Source: an uncultured Flavobacteriaceae bacterium
GTDB taxonomy: Bacteria; Bacteroidota; Bacteroidia; Flavobacteriales; Flavobacteriaceae
DNA: 64,000 nt
Direction of reading: 5' to 3'
NCBI GenBank assembly: GCA_938029725.1
Contig: CALHGE010000031.1
Location: 124,001 to 188,000 of the forward strand
Shown: in pieces, positions 52,901-62,165 of the stretch
Layout of the letters: every line of letters starts with the position of its first letter
How positions within the stretch are numbered: position 1 is the first letter of the stretch
The notes under the pieces: generated by a model
Seen by the model: the letters and a program-made list of their open reading frames with translations, nothing else
The model's database searches: none
What the model was told of the DNA's origin: nothing
Made by a program: the position numbers and the translations under genes

Positions 52901-53851
52901 CTATTTTTTTATTAGGCCCAATTCAATAAGGCGTTCGTGTAAGAAGTCTCCGGCACTAATATCTTCATAGCTTTTAGGGTTCTCAGAATCAACACAATTT
53001 TCTAAACAATTTAAAGACATTTCACTTATCGGATGCATAAAAAACGGAATGGAATAACGAGAAGTACCCCAAAGTTCTTTTGGAGGATTAATAACTTGAT
53101 GAATGGTTGATTTTAGCTTATTGTTGGTGAGACGAGCAAGCATATCGCCAACATTAATCATTACCTGGTCAGGTCTGGCAATAGCATCAACCCACTCACC
53201 TTTGTGATTCATTACTTGTAAACCGCGGCCATGAGCACCCATCAACAAGGTAATCAGATTGATATCTCCATGAGCAGCAGCACGAACAGCATTTTTAGGT
53301 TCAGAACTAATAGGTGGGTAATGAATGGGGCGTAAGATGGAATTTCCATTTCTAATATAGGCGTCAAAATAGGTTTCTTCCAAGTCTAGATGCAAAGCCA
53401 AAGCCCGAAGTACATATTTCGCTGTCTTTTCAAGCATTTGATAGGTTTCTTTACCAATGGCATTGAATTTAGGAAGTTCTTTTACTGCTACGTTATCAGG
53501 GTATTCAGCTTCTAATTCAGCATTGTCTTCAACGTACTGTCCAAAGTGCCAAAACTCTTTCAAGTCTCCCACTTTTCTGCCTTTCGCATGTTCCTTTCCG
53601 AAGGAAGTATAGCCGCGTTGCCCTCCAATACCATCAATTTGATAGCTATCTTTGCGATCTTGGGGTAGCGCAAAGAATTGCTTTATCTCCGAATATAAAT
53701 CTGCTACCAATGGTTCAGATAAAAAGTGACCACTTAAAGCGACAAAGCCTATTTCTTCAAAGGCTTTTCCGATTTCCTTTATAAACTTTTTTTTTCTTTC
53801 GGAATCACCTGAGGTAAAATCCTTTAAATCAACACTTGGTACGATACTCAT
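52901..53851 (-). CDS. 2-oxoglutarate/Fe(II) oxygenase, isopenicillin N synthase family
   Basis: 316 residues with the DIOX_N region ('EIGFVALSGHFLSEPLVADLY', in parts) and the catalytic double-stranded beta helix. The iron triad is His-x-Asp in 'AAHGDINLITLLMGAHG' (about 208-224) and the distal His in 'KSTIHQVINPP'. The 2-oxoglutarate carboxylate Arg is in 'GTSRYSIPFF'. The substrate is unknown. It forms a tight pair with YciH downstream; an exact -7 element lies 24 bases upstream. Confidence 0.92.
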   Translation of the reverse strand: MSIVPSVDLKDFTSGDSERKKKFIKEIGKAFEEIGFVALSGHFLSEPLVADLYSEIKQFFALPQDRKDSYQIDGIGGQRGYTSFGKEHAKGRKVGDLKEFWHFGQYVEDNAELEAEYPDNVAVKELPKFNAIGKETYQMLEKTAKYVLRALALHLDLEETYFDAYIRNGNSILRPIHYPPISSEPKNAVRAAAHGDINLITLLMGAHGRGLQVMNHKGEWVDAIARPDQVMINVGDMLARLTNNKLKSTIHQVINPPKELWGTSRYSIPFFMHPISEMSLNCLENCVDSENPKSYEDISAGDFLHERLIELGLIKK

Positions 53852-53875
53852 GCGAACAAATTATAATGTTTCAAT

Positions 53876-53883
53876 CAAAGTTA
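53876..53883 (-). promoter_or_regulatory. -7 element of the oxygenase-YciH pair
   Basis: TAACTTTG on the minus strand is an exact TAnnTTTG match, 24 bases before the ATG at 53851. Confidence 0.5.
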
Positions 53884-53981
53884 ATAAATAATGCTACTGC
53901 TTCTCACATCTTTTAGCTGGTTTTGTATTCTTTATTGTTAAATTTATATCGCTTTTCAATGAAACTTCTTTAAAATATAAC

Positions 53982-55958
53982 ATGAAGTACCAGAACTCTA
54001 AGATTACCCATAAAACACAAGTTAGCCTTTACAAGCGGATGTTAAAGCCGCGAATGATTGAGGAAAAGATGCTTATTTTATTGCGCCAGGGAAAGATTTC
54101 AAAATGGTTTAGCGGTATTGGCCAGGAGGCCATTTCAGTGGGAGTGACCAGTGCTATGCAAAAAGAGGAGTACATTCTACCCATGCATAGAAACCTTGGT
54201 GTTTTTACCACACGAGACATTCCTTTATATCGACTTTTTGCCCAATGGCAAGGAAAATCGAGTGGATTTACAAAGGGGCGAGACCGCAGTTTTCATTTTG
54301 GTGCGCAGGAGTTTAATATCGTCGGAATGATTTCACATTTAGGGCCACAATTGGGTGTTGCCGACGGCATTGCTTTGGCAAATGTATTAAAAAAACAAAA
54401 ACACGTTACTGCGGTATTTACTGGAGAAGGAGGTACTAGTGAGGGCGATTTTCATGAAGCATTGAATGTAGCGGCTGTGTGGAACCTTCCGGTTGTATTC
54501 TGTATTGAAAATAATGGCTACGGATTATCCACACCTACAGCAGAGCAATACAAATGTAAAGACTTAGTAGATAAGGGTATCGGCTACGGAATAGAATCTC
54601 ATATTATAGACGGAAATAACATTTTGGAAGTTTACGAAACGGTCGACAAGCTCTGTAAAAAGATGCGTGAAAATCCAGCGCCTGTGCTGCTAGAGTTTAA
54701 GACTTTTAGAATGCGAGGGCATGAAGAGGCAAGCGGTACAAAATATGTGCCGGCCGAGTTGCTTGAGGAGTGGGCAAAGAAAGATCCTATTGCGAATTAT
54801 GAAAAATTCTTGTTAGATGAGAAAATTCTCGATACCGCTAAAATAGAAGAGATTAGAAAAGGAATCGAGACCGAAATTATTGAGAATTTAAAACTAGCCT
54901 TTGATGAAAGTGAGGTTGAATTAGATAAAACTAAAGAGTTAAGTGAAGTTTATAAAAAATTTGATTATCAGCATTTTAAAGAAGGAAGTGTTGTAGAGAA
55001 TATTCGTTTAGTAGATGCCATTTCTAATGGATTGAAACAATCGATGCAGAAGTATGATAACCTTGTAATCATGGGGCAAGATGTTGCGGATTATGGAGGT
55101 GTTTTTAAAATCACAGATGGCTTTGTAGCTGCTTTCGGTAAAGAGCGTGTTCGTAACACTCCCATTTGCGAGTCTGCTATTGTTTCCGCTGCAATGGGAC
55201 TTTCTATTAACGGTATGAAAGCTGTTATGGAAATGCAATTTGCAGATTTTGCAAGCTCAGGTTTTAACCCGATTGTAAATTATTTAGCGAAGTCACATTA
55301 TAGATGGGGAGAAAAAGCAGATGTGGTTATTCGCATGCCTTGCGGCGGCGGCGTAGGTGCAGGCCCATTTCATTCACAGACCAATGAAGCTTGGTTTACG
55401 AAAACCCCAGGTTTAAAGGTGGTTTATCCAGCATTTCCTGTAGATGCAAAAGGCTTATTGAATACCGCGATTAATGATCCTAATCCGGTATTGTTTTTTG
55501 AGCACAAAGGTTTGTATCGTAGTATTTATCAAAATGTACCCGCAGATTATTATACCATCCCATTGGGGCAAGCTAGTCTTTTAAAAGAGGGCAATGACAT
55601 TAGTATAGTTTCCTATGGCGCAGGGGTTCATTGGGCTTTAGAAACTTTAGAGAAGCATCCTGAGGTTAAGGCTGATTTACTTGATTTAAGAACGTTATCA
55701 CCTATGGACATGGATGCCATATATACCTCGGTAAAGAAAACAGGCAAACTTATCATATTACAAGAAGACAGCTTGTTTGGTGGTATTGCTAGCGATATTT
55801 CCGCTTTGGTTATGGAGCATTGTTTTGAAGCATTAGATGGACCTATAAAAAGAGTCGCTAGCATTGAAACGCCGATTCCATTTTCTACAGTTTTAGAAAA
55901 GAACTACCTGCCTAAAGATAGGTTCGCCGAAGAACTTCTCAATTTACTGGCCTACTAG
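53982..55958 (+). CDS. Fused alpha/beta 2-oxoacid dehydrogenase E1 with intact ThDP motif
   Basis: 658 residues: E1-alpha (about 10-325) fused to E1-beta (about 335-658). The alpha part has a normal ThDP motif: 'GEGGTSEGDFHEALNVAAVWNLPVVFCIENNGYG' (residues 148-181, given in parts), with GEG and NN. The beta part has 'IMGQDVADYGGVFKIT', 'RVRNTPICESAIVSAAMG' and 'VKKTGKLIILQEDSLFGG'. The branched-chain 2-oxoacid E1 is the most likely type, giving acyl starters for iso-branched fatty acids; pyruvate or acetoin types are less likely. No E2 or E3 gene is in view. It is distinct in length and motif from the fused E1 at 10453-12864. Confidence 0.92.
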   Translation: MKYQNSKITHKTQVSLYKRMLKPRMIEEKMLILLRQGKISKWFSGIGQEAISVGVTSAMQKEEYILPMHRNLGVFTTRDIPLYRLFAQWQGKSSGFTKGRDRSFHFGAQEFNIVGMISHLGPQLGVADGIALANVLKKQKHVTAVFTGEGGTSEGDFHEALNVAAVWNLPVVFCIENNGYGLSTPTAEQYKCKDLVDKGIGYGIESHIIDGNNILEVYETVDKLCKKMRENPAPVLLEFKTFRMRGHEEASGTKYVPAELLEEWAKKDPIANYEKFLLDEKILDTAKIEEIRKGIETEIIENLKLAFDESEVELDKTKELSEVYKKFDYQHFKEGSVVENIRLVDAISNGLKQSMQKYDNLVIMGQDVADYGGVFKITDGFVAAFGKERVRNTPICESAIVSAAMGLSINGMKAVMEMQFADFASSGFNPIVNYLAKSHYRWGEKADVVIRMPCGGGVGAGPFHSQTNEAWFTKTPGLKVVYPAFPVDAKGLLNTAINDPNPVLFFEHKGLYRSIYQNVPADYYTIPLGQASLLKEGNDISIVSYGAGVHWALETLEKHPEVKADLLDLRTLSPMDMDAIYTSVKKTGKLIILQEDSLFGGIASDISALVMEHCFEALDGPIKRVASIETPIPFSTVLEKNYLPKDRFAEELLNLLAY

Positions 55959-56100
55959 AATAGCAGTCAATTTTTGGTCTTACAGCTCCTAAAAAAGGCG
56001 CCTTAAACAAATGCTTTTTCATTAGATTATAAACAAGTTTACGCAATAGGTCATCCTTTTTGCTGTGCTGTACGTATATAGAAAAACCTAAATCTAGTAT

Positions 56101-56574
56101 ATGAAAAAATCAATTTTAGTAGTAGTTGTTTTTGCTCTAATGGCAAGTTCCTGTTCTGTTTCCAAAGCAGCACGAGCACAACGAAACCTTCTAAGTGGCT
56201 CCTGGACACTTAATAACATCAGTTATGAAAACAATGCAGGAAATTTCCAAGCTACTTTGTTTAACGATGCTAAGGATATCTGTTTTGAAGGTAGTGGTTG
56301 GTTTTTTAGAGATAACAACAGCACAGGTCGTTATACCATAAATCAATCTACACTTTGTACCGGTGGTGATCGCTTTATTCGATGGTCGGTAGTTGACGGA
56401 AGTCCCAATCAATTACAGTTCAAATTTATTGATGAGAAGTTGAAAGACATTTCAGGTGGAACCGGTTATAAGCTTAATATAACTGAATTGACGGTGCAAT
56501 CAATGACCTTAAAGTCAAATGTGACTGTGGAAGGCGAACGAATTACTGTTGTTTATGAATTTACAAAAAGATAG
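56101..56574 (+). CDS. Lipocalin-like lipoprotein
   Basis: 157 residues. The lipoprotein signal ends at ASSC (Cys18). The rest is a small barrel: 'LLSGSWTLNNISYENNAG', 'DAKDICFEGSGWFF', 'STLCTGGDRFIRWSVVDG' and 'LTVQSMTLKSNVTVEGERITVVYEF' (in parts). It carries two Cys after the signal. This is typical of the short lipocalin-like lipoproteins of Bacteroidota. It probably sits with the next OmpA gene as one transcript (4-base gap to its ATG). Confidence 0.8.
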   Translation: MKKSILVVVVFALMASSCSVSKAARAQRNLLSGSWTLNNISYENNAGNFQATLFNDAKDICFEGSGWFFRDNNSTGRYTINQSTLCTGGDRFIRWSVVDGSPNQLQFKFIDEKLKDISGGTGYKLNITELTVQSMTLKSNVTVEGERITVVYEFTKR

Positions 56575-56578
56575 AAAG

Positions 56579-57271
56579 ATGAAAAATATACATGTTAAGA
56601 GTATCACAGTTTTAATGACACTTACCCTGTTATTCAGTTGTAACGCATATAAAAATACCAATAAAACTCAAAGAGGTGCGGGAATAGGAGCTGCTGGTGG
56701 CGCTATAATTGGCGGAGTTCTTGGTAATAATGTTGGAAATGGAAACAATACAGCTTTAGGAGCAATTTTAGGCGCTGTAGTTGGTGGAGCAGCGGGTGGT
56801 TATATCGGTAATCGTATGGATCGTCAGGCCGAACGTATTGAAGAGGAAATACCTGGTGCTGTAGTAACGCGTGTCGGTGAAGGAATTAATGTAACTTTTA
56901 ATGAAGATGCAGGTGTTTATTTCGATACAAGTAAGTCTAACGTAAAAGGAACTTCGGCGACTACACTCGATAAATTAGCAGGTATTTTTAAAGAATATCC
57001 AAATTCTAACGTCTTGGTAGAAGGCCATACTGATAGTGCTGGTGCGGATGATTACAATATGCAATTATCTGAGCAGCGTGCGTTATCAGTAACCAAATAC
57101 CTTATTGCGCAAGGTATTGGAGGCGAGCGATTCACCACCAAATGGTATGGTGAGAATCAGCCGAAAGGAGATAATTTAACCAAAGAGGGTAAAGCAACCA
57201 ATAGAAGAGTTGAACTAGCTATTGTAGCAAGTGCTGAATTGAAAGACGAGGCTAAAAGAAAATCAAATTAA
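56579..57271 (+). CDS. OmpA-family lipoprotein with glycine-zipper segment
   Basis: 230 residues. The lipoprotein signal ends at LFSC. It is followed by a glycine-zipper region rich in Gly and Ala ('GAGIGAAGGAIIGGVLGNN', 'GAILGAVVGGAAGGYIGN') and a C-terminal OmpA domain ('YFDTSKSNVKGTSA', 'VLVEGHTDSAGADDYNM', 'YGENQPKGDNLTKEG', 'NRRVELAIVAS'). It anchors the outer membrane to peptidoglycan, and the zipper may oligomerise in the membrane. The start is ATG 56579; a longer ATG at 56549 would overlap the lipocalin gene. Confidence 0.9.
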   Translation: MKNIHVKSITVLMTLTLLFSCNAYKNTNKTQRGAGIGAAGGAIIGGVLGNNVGNGNNTALGAILGAVVGGAAGGYIGNRMDRQAERIEEEIPGAVVTRVGEGINVTFNEDAGVYFDTSKSNVKGTSATTLDKLAGIFKEYPNSNVLVEGHTDSAGADDYNMQLSEQRALSVTKYLIAQGIGGERFTTKWYGENQPKGDNLTKEGKATNRRVELAIVASAELKDEAKRKSN

Positions 57272-57288
57272 TATCAAAAATTTGATAT
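57271..57288. promoter_or_regulatory. Perfect 18-bp palindrome upstream of the type III PKS operon
   Basis: ATATCAAA-AA-TTTGATAT (arms 57271-57278 and 57281-57288) begins at the last base of the OmpA stop codon and is 68 bases before the operon start at 57356. It is a likely operator for a dimeric regulator. A near match to the -7 element (TATGTTTTG, one base inserted) overlaps its right arm. Confidence 0.5.
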
Positions 57289-57296
57289 GTTTTGTT

Positions 57297-57329
57297 GAAA
57301 TCCCGACCATTAGGTTGGGATTTCTTTTT
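57297..57329 (+). terminator. Terminator hairpin between the OmpA gene and the type III PKS operon
   Basis: A 12-bp stem with one G-T pair (GAAATCCCGACC / GGTTGGGATTTC, loop ATTA) is followed by five T's. It ends only 26 bases before the next start codon. It either ends the OmpA transcript or acts in the leader of the operon. Confidence 0.85.
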
Positions 57330-57355
57330 ATCCCCTAAATACCTATCTTCCCTCA

Positions 57356-58483
57356 GTGTACAACTATGACCTTATTATTGTTGGTGGAGGCCTTGCCGGC
57401 TTAACGGCCGCAATCCATTTATCTCAAGAAAATCATTCGGTTTTAGTCTTAGAAAAGAAACCCTATCCACATCACAAGGTTTGTGGGGAGTATGTATCGA
57501 ACGAGATTATTCCGTATTTAAATAAACTGGGGGTTCCTATGAGTTCTTCAGGTGCCGTACAGATAGATAATTTAGAGCTAAGTACAGCTTCTGGTGCATC
57601 TACTAAAACAAAATTAGCTTTAGGCGGTATCGGAATAAGCCGCTATGGCTTCGATAATCTATTGTATGAAAAGGCTATAGAAAGCGGAGTGGCGTTTGTT
57701 TTTGAATCTGTAACTGCTATAAATTATGATGATGATTCATTTCAAGTTACTACAGAAAGTAATACCTGCTATAGCGCAAGAATAACCATTGGTGCATACG
57801 GAAAGCGAAGTGCCCTAGATAAGGAGTTGCATCGCGATTTCATAAAACAGAAATCTGGTTGGCTAGGTGTAAAGGCACATTATCAGTTTGATGAATTTCC
57901 TGAAAATCAGGTGTCACTGCATAATTTCAAAGGTGGATACGGTGGTTTGTCTAAAACAGAATCCGGAGCGGTTAATTTTTGTTATTTAGCATCGTATAAA
58001 AGTTTTCAAAAGCAAAAGAACGTTCGTAACTTTAATGAAAAAATTGTTGCAAAGAATCCCTTTTTAAATGATTTCCTAGAAAAGGCAAATCCTATTTTCG
58101 AGGAGCCTATGAGCATTGCGCAAATTAGTTTTGATCAAAAAAAATCCGTAGAAAACCATATAATCATGTGTGGAGATACCGCAGGGCTCATACATCCACT
58201 ATGCGGTAATGGTATGGCAATGGCGATTCATTCAGCAAAAATAGCCGCTGAGCATATCGGCGAATATTTTAAAAACAAGGGTTTTGACCGGCAACAGCTA
58301 GAAAAAAATTACGAAAAAGAATGGAACAACACCTTCAAAAAACGCCTATGGATGGGCAGGCAATTGCAAACACTACTTCTTAATGAAGACTTGTCGAACT
58401 TGGCACTAAAATGCGTCACGACCTCGCCTGTTTTGCTCAGAAAACTAATTAAACAAACTCACGGGAAGCCGATTATATGTTAA
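57356..58483 (+). CDS. FAD-dependent oxidoreductase of the type III PKS cluster
   Basis: 375 residues, GTG start. The N-terminal FAD fold is 'YDLIIVGGGLAGLTAAIHL' with GGGLAG (about 10-15). The C-terminal FAD contact is 'IIMCGDTAGLIHPLCGNGMAMAIHSA' (269-294, in parts). It resembles geranylgeranyl-reductase- and PHBH-like flavoproteins that reduce or hydroxylate aromatic and polyene substrates. It is the first gene of the operon. In the known alkylresorcinol operon of Streptomyces, a flavoprotein oxidises the methylated type III PKS product, and a similar job is likely here. It overlaps the methyltransferase start by 7 bases. Confidence 0.88.
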   Translation: MYNYDLIIVGGGLAGLTAAIHLSQENHSVLVLEKKPYPHHKVCGEYVSNEIIPYLNKLGVPMSSSGAVQIDNLELSTASGASTKTKLALGGIGISRYGFDNLLYEKAIESGVAFVFESVTAINYDDDSFQVTTESNTCYSARITIGAYGKRSALDKELHRDFIKQKSGWLGVKAHYQFDEFPENQVSLHNFKGGYGGLSKTESGAVNFCYLASYKSFQKQKNVRNFNEKIVAKNPFLNDFLEKANPIFEEPMSIAQISFDQKKSVENHIIMCGDTAGLIHPLCGNGMAMAIHSAKIAAEHIGEYFKNKGFDRQQLEKNYEKEWNNTFKKRLWMGRQLQTLLLNEDLSNLALKCVTTSPVLLRKLIKQTHGKPIIC

Positions 58484-59196
58484 TAAACCTAAAAGAAAGA
58501 AGCAATCAGCCCGAATTGATGGATGATTTTCAGGAAGGTAGTGAAAGCCTTCAAATCGTCTTTGACGATATCAATCGGGTCAATACCATTTTGGGTGGAA
58601 GCAGTATTACCGTAAATGCTGTTGCAGATTTGATTAAGGCAAACCCTCAAGAAAGCTACACGATTGTTGATATGGGCTGTGGTGATGGGCATATGTTGCG
58701 TAAGGTAGCGGCCTATTGTAAAAGACATGCGATAGCTATTCAGCTAATAGGAATTGATTTGAATGCCGAAGCCTTAGAATTGGCAAAAGAAGCTTCGAAA
58801 GCTTATCCTGAAATTAAGTACCAACATCGCGATATTTTAGAACTGCAAGTCGCCGATTTGAATTGCGATATTGTTATTAATACGCTGACGATGCACCATT
58901 TCACAAACAAAGACTTACTCATTTTTCTTAAAAAATTCAATCAATTGGCGCGAATTGGGGTTGTTATCAATGACTTGCAAAGAAGTCGCTGGCCATACTA
59001 CCTTTTTAAAGCCTTTAGCCTTATTTTTATAAAAACAAAAACCGCTAAAATTGACGGATTGATTTCCATCAGTAAAGGTTTTGTAAAATCTGATTTAATA
59101 CAATATTCGAAGAGCTTGCCAGAGATTGAACACGATATTCAATGGAAATGGGCCTTTCGTTATGTATGGATTATGCAACCCAAGCGACTTACTTAG
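58477..59196 (+). CDS. SAM-dependent methyltransferase of the type III PKS cluster
   Basis: A 239-residue class I enzyme. The SAM-binding motif is 'TIVDMGCGDGHMLRKVA' (62-78), followed by 'GIDLNAEALELAKEA' and 'CDIVINTLTMHHFTNKDLLIFLKKF' (in parts, motif IV/V). The acceptor domain is not specific to any substrate by sight. Its place between the FAD oxidoreductase (7-base overlap) and the type III PKS (3-base gap) suggests O- or C-methylation of the polyketide product. Confidence 0.9.
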   Translation: MLINLKERSNQPELMDDFQEGSESLQIVFDDINRVNTILGGSSITVNAVADLIKANPQESYTIVDMGCGDGHMLRKVAAYCKRHAIAIQLIGIDLNAEALELAKEASKAYPEIKYQHRDILELQVADLNCDIVINTLTMHHFTNKDLLIFLKKFNQLARIGVVINDLQRSRWPYYLFKAFSLIFIKTKTAKIDGLISISKGFVKSDLIQYSKSLPEIEHDIQWKWAFRYVWIMQPKRLT

Positions 59197-59199
59197 ACT

Positions 59200-60255
59200 A
59201 TGAATGAGACACGAATTGTTACGGTTGCCAAAGAATTGCCTAAATATTGCCGTACAACTGATGATATTATCCCTTTTGTTGAATTATGGCTGGCTGATAA
59301 AGATGAACGTTTTCGCCGTAAAGTGGTAAAGATATTTGAAGGTGCTGCCGTTGACAAACGCTATGGAATTATGAATATTGAAGAGGTTTTTACGGCTACT
59401 TCTTTTGAAGAAAAGAACGCGATCTATGTTCGTGAGGTTAAAAAATTGGGGAAAACAGTTTTACAAAAAGCGTTGAAACAAAGTGGTTGGGAAGCGAACT
59501 CTCTAGACTATATTATTACCGTAAGTTGCACGGGAATAATGATACCTTCTTTGGATGCGTACCTGATCAATGATTTAGGTTTGAGGCAAGATGTTGTGCG
59601 CTTACCCGTTACAGAAATGGGTTGTGCAGCAGGCGTATCAGGATTAATTTACGCCCAGAATTTCTTGAAATCAAACCCCAATAAGCGCATTGCTTTGGTA
59701 GCCGTTGAGAGTCCGACTGCGACTTTTCAAATTAATGACCATTCTATGGCGAATATGGTAAGTGCTGCTATTTTTGGTGATGGTGCGGCTTGCGTATTGT
59801 TATCTTCAGAAGCTGACGCGGTGGGCCCTAAAATAATAGGTGAGGAGATGTATCATTTTAAGGATGCCACAGCAATGATGGGTTTTGATATGACTAATTA
59901 CGGATTGAAAATGATTCTAGACCCAGCTGTTCCAGAAACAATTGCTACTCATTTTCCAGATATTGTTCATCCTTTTTTAGAACGGAATGGAAGTTCTATT
60001 GATAAAGTTGACCATTTGATTTTCCACCCGGGCGGGCGAAAAATCGTGCAAACTGTTGAAGAACTATTTGGCAAATTAGGAAAGAATATAGATGACACCC
60101 GAGAAGTACTGCGCGAATACGGAAACATGAGTAGTGCTACTGTTTTATATGTGTTAGAGCGGTTTCTTGAAAAAGATATCAAAGAAGGAGAGCAGGGCTT
60201 GATACTTAGTTTCGGTCCAGGGTTTTCAGCCCAACGTGTTTTATTGGAATGGTAA
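59200..60255 (+). CDS. Type III polyketide synthase (chalcone synthase-like)
   Basis: 351 residues of the thiolase fold. The catalytic triad is Cys142 ('TEMGCAAGVSGL'), His276 ('LIFHPGGRK') and Asn309 ('EYGNMSSATV'). The gatekeeper region carries 'YHFKDATAMMGFDMTNYGLKM' (in parts). Such enzymes extend an acyl-CoA, or acyl-ACP in some phenolic lipid systems, with malonyl units and cyclise to resorcinols, phloroglucinols or pyrones. Nearby KS, dehydratase and ACP genes suggest a fatty-acyl starter made on the spot. The start lies 3 bases after the methyltransferase stop. Confidence 0.95.
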   Translation: MNETRIVTVAKELPKYCRTTDDIIPFVELWLADKDERFRRKVVKIFEGAAVDKRYGIMNIEEVFTATSFEEKNAIYVREVKKLGKTVLQKALKQSGWEANSLDYIITVSCTGIMIPSLDAYLINDLGLRQDVVRLPVTEMGCAAGVSGLIYAQNFLKSNPNKRIALVAVESPTATFQINDHSMANMVSAAIFGDGAACVLLSSEADAVGPKIIGEEMYHFKDATAMMGFDMTNYGLKMILDPAVPETIATHFPDIVHPFLERNGSSIDKVDHLIFHPGGRKIVQTVEELFGKLGKNIDDTREVLREYGNMSSATVLYVLERFLEKDIKEGEQGLILSFGPGFSAQRVLLEW

Positions 60256-60374
60256 ACAGCTGCTTATTTTTTTGAGAACCTCTGCAGCGAAATTTTTAGC
60301 CATGATGAAGCCTAACACGCTTTGATTGATCAATAACGGTACGTATAAGTCAAACAAGATATAAAAGCAGTGAT

Positions 60375-60827
60375 TTGAATTATAAAAACATCATACAAAA
60401 ACTACCCTACACGAAACCTTTTCTTTTCGTTGATGAGTTGGTACATGTCAATACGGAAGGGGCTAAAGGCAGCTATACATTTGATGAAAATTCGGATTTC
60501 TACAAGGGGCATTTTAAAAATAAGCCGGTCACTCCAGGGGTGCTACTTACGGAATGTTGTGCTCAAATAGGCCTAGTTGCTTTGGGTATTTATCTGCTCA
60601 ATAAAGAGGAGGATGTTGCTGTTAATACACTACAAATAGGCTTAAGTAGTTCTGAAATGGAATTCTATGAGCCCGTCTTTCCGAATGAAAAAGTAGTAGT
60701 CTGTTCTGAAAAAGTTTATTTCAGATTCCATAAGTTAAAATGTAAAGTGAAAATGCATAATAGCGCCGGTAAATTAGTGTGTAAAGGCACTATTTCTGGA
60801 ATGGTTAAATCAAACAAAAATGGATAA
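60375..60827 (+). CDS. FabZ-like hot-dog dehydratase of the type III PKS cluster
   Basis: 150 residues, TTG start (no ATG fits; the N-terminus aligns as 'YKNIIQKLPYTKPFLFVDEL', in parts). Active-site His46 in 'GHFKNKPVTPGVLLTECCAQ' and Glu60 in 'LTECCAQ' match 3-hydroxyacyl-ACP dehydratases. It would remove water from the beta-hydroxyacyl intermediate made with the cluster KS and ACP. A 119-base gap precedes it, unlike the tight spacing elsewhere in the operon. It overlaps the KS gene by 8 bases. Confidence 0.88.
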   Translation: MNYKNIIQKLPYTKPFLFVDELVHVNTEGAKGSYTFDENSDFYKGHFKNKPVTPGVLLTECCAQIGLVALGIYLLNKEEDVAVNTLQIGLSSSEMEFYEPVFPNEKVVVCSEKVYFRFHKLKCKVKMHNSAGKLVCKGTISGMVKSNKNG

Positions 60828-62106
60828 ACGCGTAGTAATTACAGGGCTTGGCGTTTGTGCCCCTAACGGAATAGGAATAAAAAATTTCACCATAGCTTTA
60901 CAAGAGGGTATTAGCGGAATTCGGTTTCACCAGCAGCTAAAAGATTTAAAATTTGGCTGTCAAATCGCAGCTGAACCTCAAGTTAATGAAGCGTTAATCA
61001 ATCAATATTTTACGCGCCTTCAATTGCGTGGCCTGAATGCTACCGGTATACGCTATGGTGTTATAGCAGGTAAAGATGCTTGGGCTGATGCGGGGCTTTC
61101 CATTTCAGAAAAAGATACGCCCGATTGGGATAGTGGTGTCATCTTCGGAACCGGAATTTTGGGTGTAGATAAATTTCGCGAATCTATTCATTTGGTAGAT
61201 GCTCAAAACGTGCGTCGCTTGGGTAGCACAACAGTTATTCAAACGATGGCAAGTGGTATTAGCGCTTACTTGGGAGGTATTTTTGGCTGTGGTAATCAGG
61301 TGACAACGAATTCCTCAGCTTGTACTACGGGCACAGAGGGTATTCTAATGGCGTATGACCGCATTGTTTCTGGAAAAGCAAAACGAATACTTACAGGAAG
61401 CTGCAGCGATAGCGGTCCTTATGTCTGGGGTGGTTTTGATGCGATGCGCATATTACCCAGACAATATAATGATAACCCGACAGCGGCAAGTCAACCCATG
61501 AGTGCTACTGCTGCAGGGTTTGTTCCTGGTAGTGGGGCAGGGGCTTTAGTATTAGAATCTTTGGAAAGTGCTTTAGCCCGGGGCGCGAAAATCTATGCCG
61601 AAGTTTTAGGTGGTGCGGTGAACAGTGGTGGGCAACGTGGAGAAGGCAGTATGACTGCTCCTAATAGTGTTGCAGTACAACGTTGTATTCGTGAAGCAGT
61701 TGCAAATTCAGGGATTCAAAAATCAGCAATAGATACCATTAATGGGCATTTGACTGCCACTACGAAAGACCCTACCGAAATTGAAAACTGGAGCAAGGCG
61801 TTGAACAGAACTGGCCCTGACTTTCCGTATGTAAATTCTTTTAAAGGGCATTTCGGACACTGCCTTGCAGCTTCTGGCAGTATTGAATCTGTAGGTGTAG
61901 TGCTTCAGTTTAAAGAGGGTCAGGTTTTTGGAAACCTAAACTGTTCAGCCATACACCCAGAGATATCAGCATTGGTAGACGAAACGAAAATTCCAAGAAA
62001 AACGATAGCACATTCCCCCAAAATAGTAGCAAAGGCAAGTTTTGGTTTTGGAGATGTAAATGCTTGTGTTATTTTTAAGTCCTATTCAGATGGAATGAAA
62101 AGTTGA
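60820..62106 (+). CDS. Divergent beta-ketoacyl-ACP synthase of the type III PKS cluster
   Basis: 428 residues, FabF-like. The catalytic set is Cys168 ('TTNSSACTTGTEG'), His310 ('INGHLTATTKDPTE'), and Lys342/His347 ('FKGHFGHCLAASGS'). These match KAS II chemistry but differ from FabF consensus in several places (SACTTG for ACSSS, GHLTAT for AHGTST), so it is a dedicated secondary-metabolism KS rather than housekeeping FabF. It overlaps the dehydratase and is followed by its ACP 59 bases later. Confidence 0.9.
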   Translation: MDKRVVITGLGVCAPNGIGIKNFTIALQEGISGIRFHQQLKDLKFGCQIAAEPQVNEALINQYFTRLQLRGLNATGIRYGVIAGKDAWADAGLSISEKDTPDWDSGVIFGTGILGVDKFRESIHLVDAQNVRRLGSTTVIQTMASGISAYLGGIFGCGNQVTTNSSACTTGTEGILMAYDRIVSGKAKRILTGSCSDSGPYVWGGFDAMRILPRQYNDNPTAASQPMSATAAGFVPGSGAGALVLESLESALARGAKIYAEVLGGAVNSGGQRGEGSMTAPNSVAVQRCIREAVANSGIQKSAIDTINGHLTATTKDPTEIENWSKALNRTGPDFPYVNSFKGHFGHCLAASGSIESVGVVLQFKEGQVFGNLNCSAIHPEISALVDETKIPRKTIAHSPKIVAKASFGFGDVNACVIFKSYSDGMKS

Positions 62107-62165
62107 AAATTTTAAAAAAAAAGTTTATAATACCCAATTAATCCCATACGATAACAAGCTATTTA

